Assembly: GCF_004959935.1 (NCBI RefSeq)
Contig: NZ_SMYN01000001.1
Location: 62,001-126,000 of the forward strand
Reading direction: 5' to 3'
DNA: 64,000 nt
Origin: Falsirhodobacter xinxiangensis
GTDB lineage: Bacteria; Pseudomonadota; Alphaproteobacteria; Rhodobacterales; Rhodobacteraceae
Part shown: positions 34,185 to 43,280 of the stretch, one piece after another
Numbering within the stretch: position 1 is the first letter of the stretch
Layout of the letters: the number at the start of each line of letters is the position of its first letter
Notes under the pieces: model-generated
What the model saw: the letters and a program-made list of their open reading frames with translations, nothing else
The model's database searches: none
Told to the model about the DNA's origin: nothing
Translations under genes and position numbers: made by a program

Positions 34185-37100
34185 ATTTTTCAGCCTGGTC
34201 GATCCGCAATCCCGTCGCGCCGATCCTGTGCTTCGTGCTGCTGACGGTCCTTGGCTGGCAGAGCTTCCAATCGCTTCCGATCACCCGCTTTCCCAATATC
34301 GACGTGCCGCTGGTCGCCGTCACGGTTGCCCAGCCCGGCGCCTCACCCTCGGAACTGGAAGCGCAGGTGACGCGGGAAATCGAGGATGCCGTCGCGGGCA
34401 TCGCCGGGGTCAAGAACGTCACGTCCACCATCGCGGACGGGCAAAGCCAGACGCTGGTCGAGTTCCGGATGGAGGTGCCGACCGATCAGGCCGTGCAGGA
34501 CACCAAGGACAAGGTGGACCAGATCCTTGCCGATCTGCCGCAGGACATCGAAAGCCCAATCGTCACCCGCGTCGATGTCGAGGGGCAGGCGATCCTGACC
34601 TATGCCGTGTCGAACCCCGGCATGACGCTGGAGGAGCTGTCGTGGTTCGTGGACGACACGGTGATCCGCGCGCTTCAGGGCCGCCCCGGCATCGGCAAGG
34701 TCGAACGGCAGGGCGGCGCCGACCGCGAGGTGCGGGTGGAGCTTGACCCCGCGCGACTGGACAGTCACGGCATCACGGCGGCGCAGGTCAGCCAGCAGGT
34801 CCGCGCGACCAACGTGAACCTTGGCGGCGGGCGGGCGGAACTTGGCCCGGCGGAACAGGCGATCCGCACCTTGGGCGGCGCGCCGACGGTCGAGGCGCTG
34901 GCAGGCACCACCATCGCCCTGCCGAACGGCCAACGTGTGCGCCTGTCCGACCTTGGCACCGTGATCGACGGATACGAGGAGCCACGCAGCTTCGTGCGGA
35001 TGAACGACCGGCAGGTCGTGACCTTCGCCGTCTTCCGGGCCAAGGGCGCATCCGAAGTGTCAGTCGAAACCGTGGTCGAGGAGGTGCTGGCGGGGCTTCC
35101 CACCGAGGCCGCCATCACGCAGGTCGATACGCAGGTCGAATACACGCGCGGCAACTACGACACCGCCCTGCACACGCTGATCGAAGGCGCGGCGCTGGCG
35201 GTTCTGGTGGTGCTGGCTTTCCTGCGGAACTGGCGCGCGACGCTGATCGCCGCCGTGGCCCTGCCGCTCTCGGCCATCCCGACCTTCTGGGTGATGGACC
35301 TCTTGGGCTTCTCGCTCAACCTCGTCAGCTTTCTGGCAATCACGCTGGCGACGGGCATCCTCGTCGATGATGCCATCGTCGAGGTCGAGAACATCGCCCG
35401 CCATATCCGCATGGGCAAGACCCCCTACCGCGCCGCCATCGACGCGGCGGACGAGATCGGGCTGGCGGTGATCGCCACGACCTTCACCATCATCGCCGTC
35501 TTCGTGCCGGTGTCGTTCATGCCGGGCATTCCGGGCCAGTATTTCAGCCAGTTCGGGCTGACGGTCGCAATCTCGGTCGGCTTCTCGCTTCTGGTGGCGC
35601 GGCTTATCACGCCGATGATGGCGGCGTATCTGATGCGCCCCGGCGATGCCGCGCACGATGCGAAGGACGGGCCAGTGATGCGCGCCTATCTGCGGCTGGT
35701 GCGCGTGACGCTGCGGTGGAAATACGCGACGCTGCTGGCGGCCATCGGCGTGCTGGCTGTGTCGGTCCATTTCATGCTGCAAATCCCGGGCAGCTTCCTT
35801 CCAGCCGAAGATGTGGGCCGCATCCCTGTGAATGTGGAACTGCCCCCCGGCGCGACGCTGGCCGATACCGATACCGCGACGCAGGCGATGGCGGCGGCGA
35901 TCCGCGACATTCCGGGCGTGCGCGACATCGTGGTGACGGGTGGCAAGTCCCCCACCGGCGATCTGGATGTGCGCCGCGCGTCCTTCACCGTGCTGCTCGA
36001 TCCGCTGGACACGTCCTTCGCCTCGCTCTGGCACCAGAGCCGCCCGTCTCAATCGACCATCGAGGCGCAGATGTTCGAGCGTCTTGCCGCCATCCCCGAC
36101 ATCCGCGCCTTCAAGCTGAACGACCGGGGCGAGCGGGACATCTCGTTCTCGATCCTATCGGACAATCAGGCCGATCTGAACCGCGCCGTCGCCGATCTGG
36201 AGGCCGCGCTGCGGGGCGATCCGCTGCTGGCGCATGTCGCATCGGAAGGTGCCCTGCCCCGGCCCGAATTGCAGATCACCCCGCGTGCCGAGGAAGCCGC
36301 CCGCCTTGGCGTCACGACCGAAGCCATAGCCCAGACCGTGCGCGTCGCCACCATCGGCGATCTGGACGCCGCGCTGGCCAAGATCACGCTGGACGACCGG
36401 CAGATCCCGGTGCGCGTGCAGCTTGCGACCGATGCCCGCGCCGACCTTGCCACCCTTGCGGCGCTGCGCGTGCCGACGGCGCAGGGAACGGTGCCACTGT
36501 CTTCGGTGGCCGATATCACCATCGCGGACGGCCCCAGCCTGATCGAGCGGCTGAACCGAGAGCGGCGCGCCACCATCGGCGCGAACCTGCCCCCCGGCGT
36601 CGCGCTCGGCTCGGCCACGGCGCGGTTCAACGAAATCGCGGCGGGGGTCGAACTCCCCGCCTCGGTCCGCATCCAGACCTCGGGCGATGCCGAGGTTCAG
36701 GCCGAAATGACCGCCAGTTTCGGCAACGCGATGATCATGGGCCTGATGCTGGTGCTGACCGTGCTGATCCTGCTGTTCAAATCGGTGATCCAGCCCTTCA
36801 CCATCCTTCTGTCGCTGCCCCTTGCCATCGGGGGCGTCGCCGCCGCGCTGATCCTGACCGGAGAACCGCTGTCGATGCCGGTGCTGATCGGCATCCTGAT
36901 GCTCATGGGCATCGTGACCAAGAACGCGATCCTGCTGATCGACTTCGCGATCGAGATGAAGGCGCAGGGGATGGAGCGGTTGGAGGCGGTGATGGAGGCC
37001 GGGCACAAACGGGCGCAGCCCATCGTCATGACCTCCATCGCGATGTCGGCGGGGATGCTGCCTTCGGCGCTGGGCATCGGCGCGGGCGGCGCGTTCCGCG

Positions 37101-37327
37101 CGCCGATGGCGAATGCGGTGATCGGGGGGATCATTGTCTCGACCATCCTCAGCCTCGTGATCGTGCCGTCGTTCTTTCTGATCATGGACGATCTGTCGCA
37201 GGTTCTGACCCGGTTCCTTGGCCGCTTCATCGGCCCGAAAGAGGACGAACCGCCCAGTCCCGCGCCCGAAGAACTGGCGGCCGAGATCGCGGACATCCGA
37301 TCCCGCCTGCGCGTCGCGGCGGAGTGA
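34181..37327 (+). CDS. RND multidrug efflux pump, inner-membrane subunit (HAE-1 type)
   Basis: A 1048-residue proton-driven pump with 12 predicted membrane segments and two large periplasmic loops. TM1 begins WSIRNPVAPILCFVLLTVLG. The proton-relay aspartate pair is present in GILVDDAIVEVENI of TM4, and the second repeat has GILMLMGIVTKNAILLIDFA. Length fits the AcrB group rather than metal-ion CzcA pumps, which usually show other TM4 residues. No outer-membrane channel gene follows, so it presumably shares a TolC-type protein from elsewhere. The substrate is unknown. Confidence 0.93.
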   Translation: MNFSAWSIRNPVAPILCFVLLTVLGWQSFQSLPITRFPNIDVPLVAVTVAQPGASPSELEAQVTREIEDAVAGIAGVKNVTSTIADGQSQTLVEFRMEVPTDQAVQDTKDKVDQILADLPQDIESPIVTRVDVEGQAILTYAVSNPGMTLEELSWFVDDTVIRALQGRPGIGKVERQGGADREVRVELDPARLDSHGITAAQVSQQVRATNVNLGGGRAELGPAEQAIRTLGGAPTVEALAGTTIALPNGQRVRLSDLGTVIDGYEEPRSFVRMNDRQVVTFAVFRAKGASEVSVETVVEEVLAGLPTEAAITQVDTQVEYTRGNYDTALHTLIEGAALAVLVVLAFLRNWRATLIAAVALPLSAIPTFWVMDLLGFSLNLVSFLAITLATGILVDDAIVEVENIARHIRMGKTPYRAAIDAADEIGLAVIATTFTIIAVFVPVSFMPGIPGQYFSQFGLTVAISVGFSLLVARLITPMMAAYLMRPGDAAHDAKDGPVMRAYLRLVRVTLRWKYATLLAAIGVLAVSVHFMLQIPGSFLPAEDVGRIPVNVELPPGATLADTDTATQAMAAAIRDIPGVRDIVVTGGKSPTGDLDVRRASFTVLLDPLDTSFASLWHQSRPSQSTIEAQMFERLAAIPDIRAFKLNDRGERDISFSILSDNQADLNRAVADLEAALRGDPLLAHVASEGALPRPELQITPRAEEAARLGVTTEAIAQTVRVATIGDLDAALAKITLDDRQIPVRVQLATDARADLATLAALRVPTAQGTVPLSSVADITIADGPSLIERLNRERRATIGANLPPGVALGSATARFNEIAAGVELPASVRIQTSGDAEVQAEMTASFGNAMIMGLMLVLTVLILLFKSVIQPFTILLSLPLAIGGVAAALILTGEPLSMPVLIGILMLMGIVTKNAILLIDFAIEMKAQGMERLEAVMEAGHKRAQPIVMTSIAMSAGMLPSALGIGAGGAFRAPMANAVIGGIIVSTILSLVIVPSFFLIMDDLSQVLTRFLGRFIGPKEDEPPSPAPEELAAEIADIRSRLRVAAE

Positions 37328-37744
37328 TCAGAGCTGGTCCAGCCAGCCCCTCACCCGCGCCTTTTCGGCCCCCGGCAGGCGCGAAAGATACCGCGCGCGG
37401 GCATAGACGACCACGTTCGTCCCACCATTTTCGGGCACCAGCCGCACAGAGGTGAAGGTGGGCAGGCCCAGCGGCGACAGGGTGATCCATGTGCGGTGAA
37501 ACCCCTCGCCCGCGAAATGCGAGGTGCGGGGCGTGGCCAGCGCCAGCGATTCCAGCCGCGCCGCCGCCTGATCCGGGGGCAGTGCGACATGTTTCGTCAC
37601 CAACAGGTTGTTCGGGCGGCGCGACTTGCGCACCGTGACCGGGTCCACATGCCAATCCTGCGAATCCGAGGGGGTGTAACGAAGAAAGGCCCAACCGATT
37701 GCCATCGCGACAAGCAAAAGGATCAACAGGTCGGGAAAGCTCAT
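37328..37744 (-). CDS. DUF1499-family protein with one membrane anchor
   Basis: A 138-residue protein with a single N-terminal membrane segment (LLILLLVAMAIGWAFL, about 6-21) and a soluble domain of the DUF1499 type (FTSVRLVPENGGTNVVVYARARY). It converges on the efflux operon with no gap. The function of the family is unknown. Confidence 0.75.
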   Translation of the reverse strand: MSFPDLLILLLVAMAIGWAFLRYTPSDSQDWHVDPVTVRKSRRPNNLLVTKHVALPPDQAAARLESLALATPRTSHFAGEGFHRTWITLSPLGLPTFTSVRLVPENGGTNVVVYARARYLSRLPGAEKARVRGWLDQL

Positions 37745-37814
37745 TCTTCGGGTCCATCCGTGTCATCAGGGGCGTGCCGATGGAACTTGGGGGTTCGGCG
37801 CACAAAGCGCAACT

Positions 37815-38171
37815 TCAATAGGCGAAACGCCCCGGTCCCTGCGCGGCCAGCACCAGAAGGCCGCCCGCGATGGCCCAGTTCTTCACGAAGATCGTCATCT
37901 GCCACGGATCTGTCGGGATCAGGTGGAACCAGCTTGTCACCATGCAGTAAACGGCCAGCACCAGCGCCCAGACCTGAACATGCGGCCCCGTAACCAGCAT
38001 CACCCCCGCAGCCGCGTTGAACGCGGCCAGCGCCCAGACCAATCCGCCCGGCAATCCCACGGAGGAAAGCATCGCCTGCACCGGAGCGGGCGCATTCAAT
38101 TTCTGCCACGCGCCGCCCAGGAACAGCCCCGCGATCAGCACCCGGCCAAGAAGGTTCAGAATATCGGCCAT
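37815..38171 (-). CDS. DoxX-family membrane protein
   Basis: A 118-residue protein with four predicted membrane segments. The DoxX signature is visible in LLGRVLIAGLFLGGAWQKL at the N-terminus and in the terminal segment NWAIAGGLLVLAAQGPGRF. Members have been tied to thiosulfate or redox stress in some bacteria, but that cannot be assumed here. It is divergent from btuB across the riboswitch region. Confidence 0.82.
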   Translation of the reverse strand: MADILNLLGRVLIAGLFLGGAWQKLNAPAPVQAMLSSVGLPGGLVWALAAFNAAAGVMLVTGPHVQVWALVLAVYCMVTSWFHLIPTDPWQMTIFVKNWAIAGGLLVLAAQGPGRFAY

Positions 38172-38244
38172 TCCCCCCAGATGGCGCGGGTATCGCACGC
38201 GACAAGCCTTGACTTGCAACTGCGTCGGGATCATCAGCGAAGAC

Positions 38245-38405
38245 GCTTCGGTGCCGGGGAGACCCGGTGAAAAGGGAATGCGGTGATACCGCAGCTGCTC
38301 CCGCAACTGTCGGCGGAGAGCGCGGGCCACAAGACGCCACTGGGCATCCGCCCGGGAAGGCTGGCCCAGCGCACCGACCCGCCCAGCCAGGAAACCTGCC
38401 GGCGC
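38245..38405 (+). ncRNA. Cobalamin (adenosylcobalamin) riboswitch
   Basis: The region before btuB contains the conserved core of the cobalamin riboswitch. In order there are GGTGCCGGGGAGACCCGGTG, then AAAAGGGAATGCGGTG, then CCGCAGCTGCTCCCGCAACTG, GCCACTGGG and GGGAAGG blocks, ending in the B12 box AGCCAGGAAACCTGCC (38385-38400). It should repress btuBCD when B12 is plentiful, probably by closing the ribosome-binding region, since about 85 bases separate it from the start codon. Confidence 0.93.
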
Positions 38406-38488
38406 GATCACCCTTTCCCGGTGCGGGGCGCGCCGAGGATGCGGCCCGTCCGCGAGTGGTGACACCCATCCACGCGGAGAGACCGACC

Positions 38489-40336
38489 ATGAAGACATCC
38501 CTGACCGCCATCCTTGCCGCGCTGGCCGCCCCCGCCGCCGCACAGGACATCCTTCTGCCCCCCATCGTCGTCAGCGCCGGGCTGGAGCCGGTCGCAAGGG
38601 ATCGCACCGGCGCGGACGTGACCGTCATCACCGGGCCAGAGATCGAGCGCAGCGGTGACACGCGCCTGATCGACGTGCTGGGCCGCGCGGCGGGCATCTC
38701 GATCCGCAGCACCGGCCCGATGGGCACCACTGCGGGCCTGACGCTGCGCGGGGTGCCGCAGACCGGCGTCGCCGTTCGGATCGACGGGATCGACGTGGCG
38801 GACCCCTCGAACACGCAGGTCGCCTTCGACTTCGGTGCGCTGACCACGCCCGGCATCGGACGGGTGGAGATCCTGCGGGGCGCGCAATCGGCGCTCTATG
38901 GCTCGGAAGCCGTGGGCGGCGTCATAGACATCCGCACCCACCGCAGGGCCGAAGACGGGATCGAACAGCGGGCAGCGGTGGAATATGGCAGCTTCGCCAC
39001 CGCAAAGCTCAGCTATGGCTTCGCGGCGAAATCCGGGCCGTCCGACCTCGCGATGACGCTGTCGCACATCCGCAGCGACGGCTATTCCGCTGCCGACGAC
39101 ACCCCCGCCACCCCAAACCCCGAGGATGACGGGTTCGAAGCAACGCGCCTGTTCTTCGCGGGCGGGCATGAGGTTGGGGCGGGAAGGCTGGAAGTGTCGG
39201 GCTTCGTCGAACGCTCGCGTTCAGAACTGGACGAATTCGGCCCCACCGACGGCACCCCGGACGAACGAGGCCATGCCACTACCCGCGGTATGAGACTGGC
39301 CTATTCGTTCTCGATCGGCGTGGTGGACAATACGCTCGAATATGCGTTCTTCGACAACGATCGTCAGCTGCGGGGAACATATGATTACGAAGGAGTGCAA
39401 TATCCTTCGAATCAGGATTATGTCGGTCGCCGCAACAAAATAGGTTACCTTGGCGGCGTCGATCTGAGCACGGGGCGATTGACGTTCGGGGCTGATCGGA
39501 CCAAGGAGTCCTATTTCGTCGACAGCGGAACACCAGACGGTCACGACGACGCGACGAACGGCGTTTATGCCGAATACAGTATCCCATTAACCCCGGGTTT
39601 TGACTTTTCTCTGTCGGTGCGGCGCGATCACCATTCTCGTTTTGGCGCATATAAAACCGGCCGCATTTCCGCGATATGGCGTCCGACCGAAAATACCATC
39701 ATTCGCGCCAATGCCGGAAGCGGCTTCCGCGCGCCATCGGGTTACGAGCTATATGCTCCCGCTTACGACCCCATCTCTCCCGCGCCGGGAAATCCTGACC
39801 TTGGACCGGAGAAAAGCCGCACCTACGATCTTGGCATTGAACACCGCGTCGGCGCTGCGACCCTTGGGGCCACCCTGTTCCGCGCCGACATCCAAGACAT
39901 GATCGACTATTCCTTCGCCACCTCCACCTACATCCAGCGCGCTGGCGATGCCCGGCGTCAGGGGATCGAGCTTTCTGCCACTTATGATGTGAGCAAAGCA
40001 GTGGTGACGGGCAACTACACCTATTCCGACGCGCGGTCGGATTCGCAGCTGGACAGTTCCGCATGGCAGGCGACGACGCCGCGCCACATGCTGAACCTTA
40101 TCCTCGCCGGCGATCTCGCGCAGGGCTGGTCGGGCGAGGTCGCGCTGCAACATGCGGCGGACCGCGAGGGGCTGGACGATTTCACAGTGGCGGACGCGAC
40201 GCTGACCCGCGATTTCGGCAACGGAACCGAAGCCTATCTGCGGGTCGAAAACCTTTTCGACGAGGATTACCAGCTGGTGCGCGGATACGGCACTGCCGAA
40301 CGCTCGGCCTATCTGGGCGTCCGTCGCACGTGGTAA
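38489..40336 (+). CDS. btuB: TonB-dependent vitamin B12 receptor
   Basis: A 615-residue outer-membrane receptor that takes up cobalamin using TonB energy. It has a signal peptide of about 18 residues (AALAAPAAAQ), a TonB-box-like IVVSAG just after, a plug domain (about 25-150, with GRVEILRGAQSALYGSEAVG) and a barrel ending in the conserved YLGVRRTW. The cobalamin riboswitch before it identifies the substrate. Part of the barrel-coding sequence near 39350-39720 is visibly lower in G+C than its surroundings. It overlaps the permease gene by seven bases. Confidence 0.93.
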   Translation: MKTSLTAILAALAAPAAAQDILLPPIVVSAGLEPVARDRTGADVTVITGPEIERSGDTRLIDVLGRAAGISIRSTGPMGTTAGLTLRGVPQTGVAVRIDGIDVADPSNTQVAFDFGALTTPGIGRVEILRGAQSALYGSEAVGGVIDIRTHRRAEDGIEQRAAVEYGSFATAKLSYGFAAKSGPSDLAMTLSHIRSDGYSAADDTPATPNPEDDGFEATRLFFAGGHEVGAGRLEVSGFVERSRSELDEFGPTDGTPDERGHATTRGMRLAYSFSIGVVDNTLEYAFFDNDRQLRGTYDYEGVQYPSNQDYVGRRNKIGYLGGVDLSTGRLTFGADRTKESYFVDSGTPDGHDDATNGVYAEYSIPLTPGFDFSLSVRRDHHSRFGAYKTGRISAIWRPTENTIIRANAGSGFRAPSGYELYAPAYDPISPAPGNPDLGPEKSRTYDLGIEHRVGAATLGATLFRADIQDMIDYSFATSTYIQRAGDARRQGIELSATYDVSKAVVTGNYTYSDARSDSQLDSSAWQATTPRHMLNLILAGDLAQGWSGEVALQHAADREGLDDFTVADATLTRDFGNGTEAYLRVENLFDEDYQLVRGYGTAERSAYLGVRRTW

Positions 40337-41304
40337 GATCGCTGATCCCCGTCGTTGCGGTGCTGTTTCTGGCATCGCTGCTGATCGGCCCGGCGGGGAT
40401 CGGGCTGCGCGAGGCTCTGCTTGCGCTTGGGTCGGGGCAAGGCGGGGATATTGCGCTGATCATGCGGGAGATCCGGCTGCCGCGGGCTCTTCTGGGCGTG
40501 ATGGTCGGCGGATCGCTTGGCTTGGCGGGGGCGGCGATGCAGGGTTGGCTGCGCAACCCGCTGGCGGAGCCGGGGCTGATCGGGGCGTCGTCCTCGGCGG
40601 CGTTGGGCGCGGTGGTGGCGCTGCAATCGGGGCTGGCGGCGGCTTTTGCGCTGGCTTTGCCGCTGATGGCGCTGGGCGGGGCGCTTGGCTCGGTCCTGCT
40701 GATCGCGGCGTTGGCGGGGCCGCGGGGTTCGGCGGTCGTGCTGATTTTGGCGGGGGTTGCGGTGTCGGCCATCGGGGCGGCGCTGACCTCGCTGCTGCTC
40801 AGCCTGTCGCCAAACCCATATGCCGTGGCCGAGATCGTGTTCTGGATGATGGGATCGCTGGCGGATCGTTCGATGGTCCATGTCTGGCTGGCACTGCCGG
40901 TGATGGCCTTTGGCGCGGCGCTGCTGGCGACGACCGGGCGGGGGCTCGATGCGCTGACGCTGGGCGAGGATGCCGCCGCCACGATGGGCATTCCGATGCG
41001 GCGGTTGCGGGTCTGCCTGATCCTTGGGACGGCATCGGTCGTGGGGGCGGCGACGGCGGTGGCGGGCGCGGTCGGCTTCGTCGGGCTGGTGGTGCCGCAT
41101 CTGCTGCGGCACTGGGTGCAGGGGGTGCCGTCGCGGCTGCTTCCGGCCTCGGCGCTGGGCGGGGCGGCGATGGTGTTGGCCGCCGACATCGCGGTGCGGC
41201 TGATCGCGCCCGACCGCGATCTGAAGCTGGGAGTGCTGACGGCGCTGGTCGGGGCGCCGCTGTTTCTGCACCTGATCTGGAAGATGCGGAGGGGCGAGGC
41301 ATGA
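40330..41304 (+). CDS. btuC: Vitamin B12 ABC transporter permease (FecCD family)
   Basis: A 324-residue permease with about ten predicted membrane segments of the FecCD/BtuC type. Family blocks include GGSLGLAGAAMQGWLRNPLA near residue 60 and GFVGLVVPHLLRHW, which carries the docking helix. The start is GTG at 40330, inside the end of btuB. It is a cobalamin permease by context, as it follows btuB under the same riboswitch. Its end overlaps the ATPase gene by four bases. Confidence 0.9.
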   Translation: MVRSLIPVVAVLFLASLLIGPAGIGLREALLALGSGQGGDIALIMREIRLPRALLGVMVGGSLGLAGAAMQGWLRNPLAEPGLIGASSSAALGAVVALQSGLAAAFALALPLMALGGALGSVLLIAALAGPRGSAVVLILAGVAVSAIGAALTSLLLSLSPNPYAVAEIVFWMMGSLADRSMVHVWLALPVMAFGAALLATTGRGLDALTLGEDAAATMGIPMRRLRVCLILGTASVVGAATAVAGAVGFVGLVVPHLLRHWVQGVPSRLLPASALGGAAMVLAADIAVRLIAPDRDLKLGVLTALVGAPLFLHLIWKMRRGEA

Positions 41305-41975
41305 TGTCCATCGACCTTTCCGTGCCGGACCGCCTTCAGGCCACGCTGACCGTCGCGCAGGGCGAATTCGTCGGCCTCGTCGGGCCGAACGGCGCAGGCA
41401 AGACGACGCTTCTGCGCGCATCGCTTGGGCTTTTGCCTGCCACGGGGCGGCGCGATCTGGCGAAGGCCGCTTTCCTGCCGCAGATGCGCGAGATCGCCTG
41501 GCCGATGCCGGTGGAGCGGATCGTCGGACTTGGCGGCGCGGGTCCGGCGGCGGTGGACCGCGCCATCGCGCGGATGGAGCTTCAGCCCCTGCGTCATCGC
41601 CGCGCCGATGCGCTGTCGGGTGGCGAGCAGGCCCGCGTGCTGATCGCCCGCGCCTTGGCGCAGGAGGTGCCGCTGCTGCTGGCGGACGAGCCTATCGCCG
41701 GCCTCGACCCTGCCGCCCAGATCGCCGCGATGGAGGTTTTCACCGCCAAAGCGCAGGCGGGCGCGGTCGTCGCCTCGATCCACGATCTGGGGCTGGCGGC
41801 GCGGTTCTGCACACGGCTGGTGGTGCTTTGCGGCGGGCGGATCGTGGCGGACGGGCCGCCTTCGGTGCTGACGCCCGATCTGCTGGCAGGCGTCTTCGGT
41901 ATTCGCGCATGGTTCCGCGACACCGAGGAAGGCCCGGTCTTCCAACCTCTTTCCCGCGTGGCTACTCTGCCCTGA
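41301..41975 (+). CDS. btuD: Vitamin B12 ABC transporter ATPase
   Basis: A 224-residue ATPase, short for the family. Walker A is GPNGAGKTT (about 28-36), the signature is LSGGEQARVLIARAL and Walker B is LLLADEPIAGLD. The H-loop histidine is in SIHDLG. It starts at one of two adjacent ATGs (41301 or 41304). Together with btuB and btuC it makes the importer, but the periplasmic binding protein BtuF is not in the window. Confidence 0.9.
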   Translation: MMSIDLSVPDRLQATLTVAQGEFVGLVGPNGAGKTTLLRASLGLLPATGRRDLAKAAFLPQMREIAWPMPVERIVGLGGAGPAAVDRAIARMELQPLRHRRADALSGGEQARVLIARALAQEVPLLLADEPIAGLDPAAQIAAMEVFTAKAQAGAVVASIHDLGLAARFCTRLVVLCGGRIVADGPPSVLTPDLLAGVFGIRAWFRDTEEGPVFQPLSRVATLP

Positions 41976-41989
41976 AACGGGAGGGGCGG

Positions 41990-43207
41990 ATGGACGAACG
42001 GGCATTTCTGGAACGGGTCTTCAGGGCGGGGATCGCGGCGGCGGACCCGGCGCAGGTGCTGGTACGGCATCTGCCCGAACGTCCCAAGGACCGGGTGGTC
42101 GTGGTCGGTGCGGGCAAGGCCGCCGCGTCGATGGCCCGCGCGGTGGAGGCGGCATGGCCCGATGCCACCGGCGTGGTCGTCACCCGCGACGGACATTCCT
42201 GCGAAACGTCGGGGATCGAGGTGCTGGAAGCCTCGCATCCCGTTCCCGATGAACGATCCGAAGCGGCAGCGCGGCGGATGCTGGATGCCGTGCGGGGGCT
42301 TGGGCCGGACGATCTGGTGCTGGTGCTGATCTCGGGCGGGGGGTCGTCGTTGATGGCGCTGCCTGCCGAGGGGCTGACGCTGGCCGAGAAACAGGCGGTG
42401 AATCGGCAGCTTCTGGCCTCGGGGCTGGGGATCGGCGACATGAACCGGGTGCGGCGCAGATTGTCGGGGATCAAGGGCGGCAAGCTGGCGCTGGCCGCCG
42501 CGCCGGCGCGGGTGGTGACGCTGGCGATTTCCGACGTGCCGGGGGACGATCCGCGGGCCATCGCCTCGGGCCCGACCGTGTTCGATCCAGAGGCTTCGGC
42601 GGACCTGTCGGCGCTGGTGGACCGCCTGCCGGATCTGCCCGAAGCGGCGCGCCGCCTGTTGCTGGCGACGCCTGCGCCCGTGCAACCGTTCGAGGCCGAT
42701 TACCGCATGATCGCAACGCCCATGATGGCGCTGGAGGCCGCCGCGCAGGTCGCGCGGGAGGCAGGTGTCACGCCCCTGATCCTCGGCGACGCGCTGGAGG
42801 GCGAATCCGCCGCGCTGGGCCAGATGATGGCGGGCGTCGCGCGGTCGGTTCTGGATCACGGCCATCCCCTGCCCCGTCCCGCCTTGATCCTGTCGGGGGG
42901 CGAGACGACCGTGACCATCGGCGCTGGCAAGCCGGGGCGCGGCGGGCGGAATACCGAGTTCCTGCTTTCGCTGGCGCTGGCGAGGCTGCCGATCTTTGCG
43001 CTGGCGGGCGATACGGATGGCATCGACGGGACCGAGGATGCGGCGGGCGCGATCGTGACGCCGGACACCCTGACACGCGCGCCGGATGCCGCGCGCGCGC
43101 TGGCGGCGCATGACAGCTATAGCCTGTTCGCGCGGCTGGGCGATCTGGTCATCACGGGGCCAACCCTGACGAATGTGAACGATTTGCGCGCGATATTGGT
43201 CACATAA
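41990..43207 (+). CDS. Glycerate 2-kinase (MOFRL/GckA family)
   Basis: A 405-residue enzyme that phosphorylates D-glycerate, linking glyoxylate, serine or tartrate metabolism to glycolysis. Family blocks are VVVGAGKAAASMA near residue 36, LISGGGSSLMALP near 117 and the C-terminal MOFRL motif region GRNTEFLLSLAL. Older annotations call such proteins hydroxypyruvate reductase (TtuD). GGGAGGGG lies before the ATG. It is 14 bases after btuD and may be part of that transcript, though its function is unrelated to B12. Confidence 0.9.
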   Translation: MDERAFLERVFRAGIAAADPAQVLVRHLPERPKDRVVVVGAGKAAASMARAVEAAWPDATGVVVTRDGHSCETSGIEVLEASHPVPDERSEAAARRMLDAVRGLGPDDLVLVLISGGGSSLMALPAEGLTLAEKQAVNRQLLASGLGIGDMNRVRRRLSGIKGGKLALAAAPARVVTLAISDVPGDDPRAIASGPTVFDPEASADLSALVDRLPDLPEAARRLLLATPAPVQPFEADYRMIATPMMALEAAAQVAREAGVTPLILGDALEGESAALGQMMAGVARSVLDHGHPLPRPALILSGGETTVTIGAGKPGRGGRNTEFLLSLALARLPIFALAGDTDGIDGTEDAAGAIVTPDTLTRAPDAARALAAHDSYSLFARLGDLVITGPTLTNVNDLRAILVT

Positions 43208-43280
43208 ACGATACGAAACCTTCAACTGCGCGACATGAGGGGTCGGTAACGCGTCGGTCAACCACTCCAGAGGGACTGAC

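Noticed and set aside
40063-40329. Longer version of the B12 permease beginning far inside btuB
   Set aside because: The extra N-terminal residues are a basic shadow of btuB. The GTG at 40330 gives the normal family start and a short overlap.
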